Origin: Eubacteriaceae bacterium CHKCI004
Lineage (GTDB): Bacteria > Bacillota > Clostridia > Lachnospirales > Lachnospiraceae
Assembly: GCA_900016875.1 (NCBI GenBank)
Contig: FCNR01000050.1
Location: forward strand, 95,830 to 159,829
Length of the DNA stretch: 64,000 nucleotides
Direction: 5' to 3'
In this document: one piece after another, positions 1-12,000 of the stretch
Layout of the letters: each line of letters begins with the position of its first letter
Position numbering within the stretch: the stretch's first letter is position 1
The notes under the pieces: model-generated
What the model saw: only the letters and a program-made list of their open reading frames with translations
Database searches by the model: none
What the model was told of the DNA's origin: nothing
Made by a program: the position numbers and the translations under genes

Positions 1-1
1 T

Positions 2-3000
2 CCGGATAACAACGGAGCTTTTACTACATTAACGCCGGGAAAGGTATATGAGGTAAAGGAGACAGTAACTCCTGCCGGTTATAATAACATATCGACCAAA
101 AAAGAGTTAACAATAGACCTGACAGATGCAAAGGTAGATGTAGATACTACGGCTAAAACTATCATAATTAAGAATAAACCAGATCCTACGTTAACGATAA
201 CGAAGAAGATCATAGGTGCAGATGGTAAAGAAACAACCCCTGGGCAGGCGGTAACTTTCGGAGTATATACAAAAAAAGAGCAAGATGGTTCTTTTGAGGA
301 AGTAAAGGACTATAACGGGACTACAAATGTCACATTAACCTCTGGGGTGAAGTGCCAGCTTCCGGCAGGACAGTACTATCTGAAAGAGGTAGTGCCGGCA
401 GGGAATCCGAATCAAATTTTGGATCCGTCTAAGTATTCTGATATTTATAAAGGATTGGCTAGTACTTCAAATGGTGTAGTTTACAATGGCGAATTTTATT
501 TCGGACCATTTGATGTGAAGGAAGATCTCGAAGGGAAAACGCAGTTCAATAATACGGGAACGATTGTCAATTATTCAGACAAAGGTGCAGTGACAGTTAC
601 AAAGTACCGCAGAGAAGTACCAACCAATTCTGCGAATGAAGGCGGAAAGAGCGTTCTTGCTGGTGCGAAAATAGGAATCTTCACGAAAGGTGCAGATGGT
701 AAACTGGTTCAAGTGACAGGTGTTAAACCGCAGAAAAGTGATGAAAATGGTCAGGTGACATTTAGCGGCCTCCCAATTTATACAGTGAATGCGAGTGGTC
801 AACCAGAGAAAATCAAGTACTATATCCAGGAAATCGAAGCTCCGGATAACTACATCAAGAGCGAAGATGAATTGGAAGTGAAGCTGGAAGCCGGAACAAC
901 GGTGACGAAAGATACGGAAGGCAAAGCTCTTGAACTGATCAACCAGCCGGAAACCAGTCTGACAGTGGAGAAGACCTACTATAATAAGTGGGAATATACC
1001 TTTACAAATAAGGCGTATCTTCTTCAGGGAGCAGAGATTGCTCTTTATAAGAAGACTGATGCCAATACATATACGTTTGTAGAAACGGGATATACAGATG
1101 AACAGGGACGGATAACCTTCAATGGGCTGACACAGAAAGATGAATATGTTGCCTTTGAAGTGGATGTGCCGGACGGAGAGGCATATCAATATCTGGAACC
1201 GGTGGATGGAACAGATTATCTGAGATTGAAGCGTAATGCGGATGGAACTCTGCCGGGGACAATTACTGCTTCTGAGCTGAGTAATTACTATCATGTGACA
1301 AAAGAAGCTAACGATGATGCATTACGGCCGCAGGGAGCACAGGAACGCGACATGGTCAACGTGGAAAACTGGGCGCAGCTTCAGATCTGGAAGTATGATT
1401 TGACGGGAACAGAAGGAACACCAGATGATCCGAAAAATGATGATAGATGCAAAGCTGTTAATAATGCGCAGTTCACCCTCTATATGGAGGTACTTCCAGA
1501 GAATACAGCAAATAACGCGGTATTATCATATGATCCATCGAATCCGGACAAAGTATATGCAGAGATTGGCACCTATTCCAGTGGTACGCTCTATGATACA
1601 GATGGAAAGCGTATGGATGGATGGTTTGGAACGGATATTCTGAAGGCTGCCGATAACGTAGTATACTGGCTGGTAGAAACTGACGGAGGAATCGGTGCTG
1701 ATATCCGACCTGAAAATGTAGTAACACTCATAAGAAGAGAAGGTACAGAATATACGAATAATACAACGTATACGTATACAGAAGATGGCGAGACTCATAC
1801 AGGAGTGAATGCCATCAATGTTATGGATTATCAGGATAACCAGGTCACAAAGGAGACACTTCGGAATGACGATGTAACCGGACCGGGGTCAGCCATGTTC
1901 TCTACAGTCCGGATTGCCAAATGGGCGGGTGCACGTGATAAAGAAAACGGAGAGAAAGTAGAAGATTTTACTCCTCTGGGAAATGCGACCTTTGATCTCT
2001 ATCTGGCAGATGCAGAGGGCAATCTTTACAATAAGCTGGATACATTGACTACGGGTCTGGATAACAATATCTCTGAAAGTAGTGCAACAGAAGGTCTGAG
2101 TGCATGGGCTTCTTCCAAGGCATTTAGCTGGACTGACATAGAAGCATACCGGGACGATGTACCGGAAAGCGTATTTATTGATGGCCCGGAAGAGTCAGAT
2201 GGCGAACACGATCATTATGTCCGCGTAGCAATCAGAGAGAGCAGCGCGCCGACTGGTTACCAGATGGATGTGACCAATACATATTACATGTATATGTTCT
2301 TTGAGAATGGAGGGGAAAATGCGACAACCGAAATTTTCAATGATGCGTACTATGTAAAAGGTGATGGCAAGACTGCTGATCAGAACGTAACACTGTCAGA
2401 TGAGGCAAATAAAAATGGTATCAAGTGGGCATTGTATCCAACAACAGAGAATCAAGACGGTACCTACAGCAAGATTACCCCAACTCTGCCAACAGATATT
2501 AGTAGTGCCCCATATCAGTATCGTCTGGTAAACTGGCCGATTGATACGCAGGCAGTTACCGTGCGGACATATGGGTATGAGGTTCAGACGGATAACCAGA
2601 AAATGACGTCCGAAGAACTGAATGCATATTATAACGCCGGTACACATCAGGACAGAGAAGATATCTCTGTATCCATGAAGCTTGAATATTATGATACTAA
2701 AAGTGCGAAATGGGTAGCATACGCAGATGCTTCGGAATCAAATGATGGTACATTCACTACGGGAAGTAACGGATACTATGTATTCCCGAACGGACTTCGG
2801 ATGGGACAGTATCGTTTGACGGAGACAAGTGTCCCGAACCCGTATGAGAATATCTATGATGGAAAAGCATTTTCTGCCGGAGGAGCGGTCAAAGCATATT
2901 ACTTCCGCGTGGATGCAGATAACCTGGATCTACAGTTGTATAATCCGGAAAAACTGTCCATGTCCATAAAAAAGACAGGATTGGGTAACGACACAGAAAC

Positions 3001-6000
3001 TTTATTAAATAATGTTCAGTTCACTCTTACCAATAAAGATACTAAGACTGATATTTCAGGTGGGACAACTGGTGTAAGTGGTATAGCTGAATTTAATAAT
3101 ATCGGAACCGGGCATTATTTATTAAGTGAGACTACACCGGCATCGGGATATACCAATAGTTATTTTACGAAGTACGTTCAGACAGAGTACAGTAGTATTG
3201 CATCCATTGTGGATACAAAGGGAGCAGGACTCTTCCTCGGATATGAGACTTCTCAGGAAGAGGGAGAGAACGGTACCAGCGTGATCGTAACAAGTAAGAA
3301 AGATCTTGCTTTTTATGGTATTACGAGTCAGAATACCATCGACCTGAACATAACAAATCCGAAGAAGGTATCTTTTGATATCCAAAAGCAGGATGCGGAT
3401 AACAACGCTACGAAGCTTTCTGGCGCTACATTCCAGGTAGAATACATGTCCTTTAACGCAGTGGAAGGAACTGTCAGTGTGAACAGTTCCGGTTCATGGG
3501 CGAACAAGGGAACTGTCACTACTGGAGATGGTAACAATGAAACAACTTTGGGTGTTGCAACTTTTGAAAATGGCGATCCGGGTATTTATCGTATCAAAGA
3601 AACAGGAGCGCCAAGCGGGTACGACCTTACAGACGCTGGTCCGAAATATATTGCTATGACCGGTGGGCTTCCGATTACGGAAGTAAAGGTAGATGGAAGT
3701 AGAATTAAAATAGACGATGATACCGAAATGGCCTTTAAAGACGATAAACAGGTGAGTCTAAATATTACTAAAAAGATTGATAAGGGTGATATGAAAATCG
3801 AAGGCAACAATTCGTTTACCTTTGAGTTATATCAGGATATCAATGGAGAAAAGCAATATCTTAAGAACTTAACCATAAGTACAGAAGATGGCGAGAATAA
3901 GAGTGGTTCCTTTACCGGTCTCAGTCAGGGCAAGACGTATTATCTGAAAGAGACCAATATGCCGACAGGATTTATGTTTGAATCTCTGAAAAAGGATGGC
4001 GAGACTGGGGAGATCACTCCGGATAGGAACGGATATTATGCGATTACCATGCCAATCGATGGAACGGATGTATCCGTGACAGCGACAAATACGTATCTCT
4101 ACGCACAGACCACCATTATGAAGGTGGATGGTGATGACGGAACACCGCTTACCGGAGCAGAGTTTGCAGTTTATCGGGTAAAGAATAAAGGACTTCCGTC
4201 AGAAACAGAAGAATTGCTGACAAGTAATGAAGCTACCGTAACGCCTGCGGAAGAGGATGGCTACTATACAGTTAAAGTGCTTCTGGAAGGAAAAGGCAAA
4301 GAAACTTTCCGAATCAAAGAAACCAAAGAGCCATTCAATTATCTGAAGGATACGAGCAGCCATATTGAATTTACCATAGGAAATGGTGTAGTGCAGGATG
4401 AACCGTATTGGAGTTCTTCATATGCAAATAATAATACCCTGATGCTTCAGAATCGAATCTTCCCGAATTACAACGGCGCATATATAGACATTGTGAAGTA
4501 TGATGATTGTCATGATGTTCCATCAGCCGCTCCGTATAAGGGGAAGGATGCAACCTTTACTCTGTATAAATATGTAGAAGGTGAAGGCTGGACGAACGGT
4601 ACCGAAATGACGACGGATGAAAATGGTAAGATACATTTCGTTGTTGAGGGCGGTGCAAGATATGCCTTGAGAGAAACAAGTATTCCAAAAGGTTATCAGA
4701 GCCTGGATAGTATATGGACAAATCCAAATACAGGAGGAGAGTCTCCTGTTGAGATTGTTCCAACGCCAGATAGTACCGGTATCGCATACTATTTGATTAA
4801 TGGAGATCAAGCAGTAGAAGCGGGGCAGACGTATAGCTATAAAGCTTACAATACCCCATACCTGCCGTTGGAGATCCAGAAACACAACAGTACTGATCCG
4901 GCCAAGCAGCTCACTGCAATGGCAGCAGTATATGAGATTCCGGAAGGAACTACGTTAAGCGATGACAGCACAAATGAGAAAGTTCTGGAATTTATTAAAA
5001 ATCACAATCCATTGACAGGATTGGATAGTATTTCTGTAACTACAAAAAAACAGGAAAATACAGAAGTATACAGCTATGCAGATGGCAGAACCACCAACGG
5101 AACGCTTAATAATGCAATTGTATCAGGAAAGAACTATCTTGTTGTGGAGACGTCGGCCAGCGACAGCCTGATTCGTGATAATAAAGAAGTTCAATGGTTT
5201 GATGTTATCGAACCAGATGCATCCAAGGGAACGAAACAGGTAGCTTCTCTGTACAATGTAGTGGGAGATATTACACTGAATATGACCAAGACGGCTGCGA
5301 ATCCGGAGGATAGCAGTTCATCTGCCGGTACGCCTGTACAGTATGACAGCCTGTACATTTCTGGTGCAGAGGTAGAATATACCCTTACTCCGACCGTAAG
5401 CAATACGTATCCGCTGGATACATTCGTGGTGACGGATGATGGCCTGACTGCATACAACAAAGAAGGTTCGACAATTACAGAATTGGCAGGCTATCTGAGT
5501 GACGCCTACTCGCTGACAGAAGTAGAGGTGGGACAATCCAGTCATAAGATAGATAGTTATGCGGCTACAGGCGCTGATGACACGATTACAGCAACGGTCA
5601 CCTTTAAGGATGGTAATGGGAATGATATCGGCAAATCGGTAGTCTTAAAGGATGTATCCAATCAGTCAGCTACAGCAACTTTGCAGCAGGCGACGGCATC
5701 TTTGCCGGATGACCAACGGAATGTGAAAGCGGCGAAAGTAGAGATTACATATTCCTGTACAGGTATGAATGGCACAGACTATGCACTGGGAACTAATTTC
5801 CAGCCGGGCTCAATCAAGATTAAGGCGAAGATTGATAAGCAGGAAGGTGGAAGTGACAAGAAGGATATTGACTACATAACGAATAAAGCTTTTAGTACAC
5901 TTAGGTATTCAGAGTGGTCTAAGAGCGGAGAGAAGACACCTGCGCCAGATAAAACAGCGAATGCGGAAACAAATATCTTCTTTGATGATTTGGAAGGAGC

Positions 6001-9000
6001 TAAAGTGTCTGTTACCAAATCTATAGAAGATAATAAGCAGTCTGTCGCACTTTTGGATACACTGGTATATAATATCACTGTCTCTAACGATGATGAGGCG
6101 GAAGCAGCGATGCAGAACCCATATATTGTGGATTATCTGCCGCAGGGTACAACATGGGTAAATTTCAAAGAAGGAAGTGATGATACCACAGACGTATCTG
6201 ATATTATCAATCTGGTAAAAGAGGAAGACGTGGATATCACCTGTAACCTTAATGGAATCAATTCCCAGACGAAAGATGGGGAGACAGCAGTCTTCATCCA
6301 TCTGAATGGAGATTTGAAACCGGGCGAATCCGTTACAATTCAGTTAAAAGTACGAGTGGAAAATACGGCAGCCTTCTTTGGACAGTCTATCGATAACTAT
6401 GTTTTAGTGGGAAGTGATGTGGACGGAATCAGGAGAGAAGATAACCTACAAGGTGCGTCCTTTATGAACGCAAACAGCCAGTGGGCAGAAAATATTGATG
6501 ATGTACTTGGAACCATGCAGATGCGTAATGGTCGACTGAATACTCTTAAAGATATTCTTGGTGCCAGCGCAGAGGATGGATTTGTAGCGGACAATGTTTC
6601 TGTCAATTGGAGATCTTCTTCCGTACTCACATTGGATAAAGCGGCATATGGCGATAGAAATGCCAGTGATGGATATACAACAGGTAATCTTTCAACAGTG
6701 GACAACGGCGGAACGATGCATTACAGGCTTTCTGTTTCTAATACTTCTGCGAATAACGTAGCCACAAATTTCTCTGTAATTGATATTCTTCCGAATAAAG
6801 AAGATGTTACTCCTGCCGGCGCAGACAGAGACAGCTTCTGGGGATTGAATTTTGATAATATTAGTAAGGTTTATATTCAAAAAGAAGATGGAACTCAGGA
6901 AGATGTTAATACAACAAATTATACGTTGTATTGTTATACTGGGCAGTTGAGTACATCAGCAGATTATTTGACGCTCTATAATCAGACTGAATCCTTTAAA
7001 AAGGCTATGACAGCAGAGGAACTGGCAGGTCTGTCTGGATGGTCAGTATATAGTAATGCAACAAATAAAAATGATATCAAGGCTTTCATTGTGGCGACCG
7101 ATAATACTGTGGAAGTGGGGCAGAATGAAACTCTGGTTGTTGAGTATACTGCAAAGGTCAATGGAGGAACGCCTTGGGATGAGGCAACACTGAACCAGAA
7201 CGCTTATGAGAATGCGGTAAATAGTTTTGCGTGTACATATGGACAGTATGACAAAGACGATGCAAGCAAAACAGTGACGCAGTATGATATCATTGGTTCC
7301 AATCAGGTATCTGCCACTGTTTTACCGGGACAGGTAAAAGTCGGGGGAAATGTCTGGATTGACAAAAACAATAATGGTGTACAAGACACTGGCGAATCAA
7401 TGGATTACTTTACAGGTAATACATTGATTGAAAACTTGTTGAATAATCTTGGACTCACGTTATACACATACAGTGGAACTAATCCTACCGCAACAAAGTC
7501 TGAATCTTTTACGTTTAAGTCCGAAACACAAATGACTGCGGATAATCAGGCGTACTTTGAATTTGACCAACTGGATCCGGCAGCACGGAAAGAAAATACT
7601 TCAGATGATTTGTTGTATAAAGGCGGTGTACTCCAACCGAACCAGTTAAAAGGTTCTGCACCAGCGACCTATATTCTGAACGCAGCTTTACCAGATGATA
7701 ATGTTGCAGGACAATACGAGGTGGCAAAAACAGTTACAGAGGTTAGAAAGTCCTGGAATCCTGCAGATGAAGCAACCTTCCCTGAGAGTGAAACAACGGA
7801 TAATAACTTTGCAGGAACAGAGGGAAGTAAAACTGCCACATCGGAACGATTCTATCTTTGGGCAACAAATCCAAGTATCATTGATAAAACCAAGGATCTG
7901 GGACTTGTACCATATCGCGACCTGACAATCACCAAACAGGCGAGTGATAATCAGGAAAAGATAGAAGGCGCAACCTTTACAGTATATGGACCGTTCGCGG
8001 AAGATACAGATATTAATAAGATTACTGTACAAGCATTGAAAGGTGCGGAAAAGGCGACCATAGAAACGGATGAAAACGGTAAAGCAGTATTTGAGAAACT
8101 TCTCAGATTCCAGAAGTATGTGATCGTAGAAGAAAGTCCGGCGACCGGATATGATCTGGACAGTGCAGAAGCAGACGGCGATACATATACAACTCTGAGT
8201 GATAAGTTCACAGTGGATACGACAAATGTTGTCTTAGAAGAAGATAAGGCAGCATTTGAAAATAAACCGATGTGGCTTTTAGGTGTACCGGATGATAAGA
8301 GTCCAGACGATATGGATGAGGTTACCGTCACTAATGAAAGAACTGCTGTGGATACGACCTTAGAGGCTGCCAAAACATACTTTAAAGAAGACGGAAATAA
8401 CACTCCGTTGTCAGGAACATTTAAAGTATCTCTGTGGAAAGATTATCCGGGCAGTGAGGATTCAGAAACAGGAGAGAAAGCACAGCCAATTACCACAAAA
8501 GATATTACGGTTACGAATGGCAATGGCGAAGTATCCTTTGATTTTGATAATGACAAAATAGAGGAGCTTTCCTTCACCAGTGAAGGTGATTATGAATTCT
8601 ATATCACCGAGGCACTGCCTGAGGGAGCTACGGCAGAGAATCAGTACACAGTCGGTGGCATCACCTATGACACGACCATCTACAAAGCAACCGTCGCTGT
8701 AGATTGGGAAGAAGGAACAGGACTTAAAGTCGATTCTGTTACTTATGAAGAAGTAAGTACAGGACAAGACGCAGGTAACGCAGGACAGGGTGAGGATGCA
8801 TCTGATGCCAAGAATACGGCGCCACCGACATTCACCAATACCTATTCCGCTACCGGTTCCTGGACGCCAGAAGGCACCAAGACGCTGACGGGCAGGGATA
8901 TGAAAGAGGGTGAAACCTATACATTCTCTGTGAGGGAAGTGACGACAGGAGACGGTCAGAATACAGGAGATGATACTGCAGCAGGAGAAACGACCGTTCC

Positions 9001-12000
9001 GGCAGATTCCACCGGAAGTGTGACAGGCGGAAGGGATGGTCAGCCATCGAATATCACATTTACACCGATTAACTATACGTTAGATGATGTGGGAACACAT
9101 ACCTACACTATTGTAGAGGATAAGGCTGGACAGAATATTGCAGGTGTGACTTATGATAATACTTCATATACGGTGACAGTAAAGGTTGAGGACAAAGAAC
9201 AAAATGGTGAGCTGACGGTGACATCTACCTACAAGAAAGGTGATGATACAGTAACAAAAGCTGACTTCACCAACAACTATGTGCCTACGTCAACTACTTA
9301 CGTACCAGAAGTGAAGAAAACCCTTACTGGGCATAAGCTGCCGGATGGAACAAAGAAATTTACATTTATACTATCTGCAGTTTCAAATAATGCAAAGGAA
9401 GTTCTTCCGACAGATAAGAACATTGAGATTTCCTTTGCAGAAGGTGAAGCAAAAACTAAAACACAAACTTTTGAACAGCTCACTTTCATCGAAGGTGGTA
9501 CATATACCTTTAAGATTACAGAGCAATCGGGTACATCTAATGATGGTTACACTTACGATACGACGCAGTGGACACTGACTGTAGTGGTAACGGATAACCT
9601 GAATGGAACTCTCTCTATTGATACAGCTACAGGTATTACCTATGATAAAAATGAGGATGGAACGGCGGACAGCACAGCCGCAGAGTTTACCAACGACTAT
9701 ACTCCTGCTTCCACTACTACACAGTTAGAAGTGTCTAAAGAAGTAGAAGGCGCTCCGATGGCGAAAGATGCGACATTTACCTTTACGCAAAGTCTTGTAA
9801 ATGCTCCGGTGGATGGTGTGGCTATGCCTGGGAATGATGCAGTGGAAATTACCGTTGTTCCGGAAAATGCAGATAACGCAGATGCGAACAAAGCACAATT
9901 TGACCCGATTACCTTTACGAAGGCAGGAATCTATGAATTCCATATTACGGAAGAAACGAACACTTTGCCGGATGGATATGATAAAAATATTTCCAATATA
10001 AAATTGGTAGAAGTTACAGTAGAAGATGTTGGTGGAGAACTTGAAGTGACAGGCACAAAATACTATACATCAACAGATTCTACCGGAGTAACAACGGGAA
10101 ATGCAGCCTTTACAAACAGGTATAATACCGAGGATACTGTCTTTACACCGGAGATAAAGAAGATTTTTACGGGTGATGTTCCGACAGGTAAAAAGACATT
10201 TACATTCACATTGACCCGGGGAGATTCCAAAGACGGTGTACAGATGCCTGGTACTGATCCTGATGCAGAGTCAATAACAACTTCTGTGACGTATGATTCA
10301 AATATTGGAGATATTATAGGACAATTTGGTCAAATTACCTTTACCAAAGCAGGTACGTATACCTTTGATATTACGGAGGTGGCGGGTGAAACCGATGACG
10401 GTTATACCTATGATGGTTCTACATGGACTCTGACTGTAAAGGTAGAGGATCAGAATAGTAAGTTAAAAGTAACAGAGCATAAGTATACAAAAGCAGGCAG
10501 TCCGGATAGTACAAGTACAGAATATGCAACATTTACCAATACCTATGATCTTATACCTACAGATTTTGCTCCTAAGGTAACGAAGACCATTGAAGGTGCG
10601 GCTGTGCCGGATGATATTGAGGCAACCTTTACTTTTGTGCTGACAAATGTCGGAAAAACAGACGGTGTGGATCTGGGAAGAGATGAAAGCAAGGAGTTGA
10701 AAGTCTCTACAAAGAATATGGAGAATGGCAGCATTAATGCAGAATTTGCTGATAGGCTGCACTTCACCAAAGCCGGCACCTATACCTTCCAGATTGCCGA
10801 GACAGCAGGCAGCCAGAACGGCTACACCTACGATGATAGCATCTGGAATCTGACGGTGACGGTGGAAGACAAGGGAGGATATCTGGAAGTAACCGATAAG
10901 ACCTACGCGAAAGCCAATGTGGCCGCAGGTCAGGACGATGGCGAGAATGAAGACCACGCCACCTTCATCAACACCTACTCTGTAACCCCTGACACCTTCA
11001 CCCCACAGGTGGAGAAACAGTTCAGCGATGACAGTATAGCAAGACCGAACGCCAAAGACTTTACATTTACATTGTCTGCAAATGTAGAAGGCCATAAGAA
11101 TCCGGAAGGCGGCGCATTTACAGGCTATGACGAAACAACAGGCTCAGGTACTGCTCTTGAAGGTGCGAATACCATTGAAACAGAGGTAAATGGAAGTGGA
11201 ACAAAAGCTTTTGATACCATCACCTTTACCAAGGCCGGAACCTACAAGTTCCAGATTAAGGAGGAAGCGGGAAGCGACCTCGGGTACACCTACGATGACT
11301 CCGTATGGACGCTCACCGTACGGGTGGATGATATCGGAGGAGCGCTTCAGGTAACGAATAACGATGTGACCTATCAGAGTAATGATACGACGGTAGAGCC
11401 AAACAACGAGAAAGCTGTTTTCGTAAACGAATACCATTACATTTCTTCCATTATAATCAATAAGAAAGTGCTTCGCGGCAACGCGGAATACGAGACCAAT
11501 GATATGTTCTATGCAGGTATTTTCCGAAAGGTGGACAATACAGGCGATGGAACTGGCAGCGAGACCGGAAACATTTCTTATGAGATTGTGAAGAATGTAG
11601 TTGTTGACGATAAGACCGTGGAGAGCGGAGTTGTACAGCTTGCGAACAATGACAGCGTGGAAGTTTACGTTCCGCTGGGTGGAGAAGACCAGACAGAAGC
11701 GATTACCTACTATGTATTTGAGACTGATGCGGAGGGTCATCCTCTGGTAAGTTTCGATGAAGACGGCAATGCAGTTTATAATCAGCCGTTTGCATATGAG
11801 ATTTCTTCGGAGAGCACGGGAGAAGATGGAACTGTCAATGGCCGCGGAGAAGTTTATGTGACTCCGGACACTGCGGGAGCACATCCGGAAGTGACAATCA
11901 CCAACAGAGCAACCAGCGTGTCCATTGAGAAACGCGATATCAGCGGTAATCCGCTGACGGGAGCGGTTCTTGAGTTGTGGAAACAGGCTGATTCTGTAGA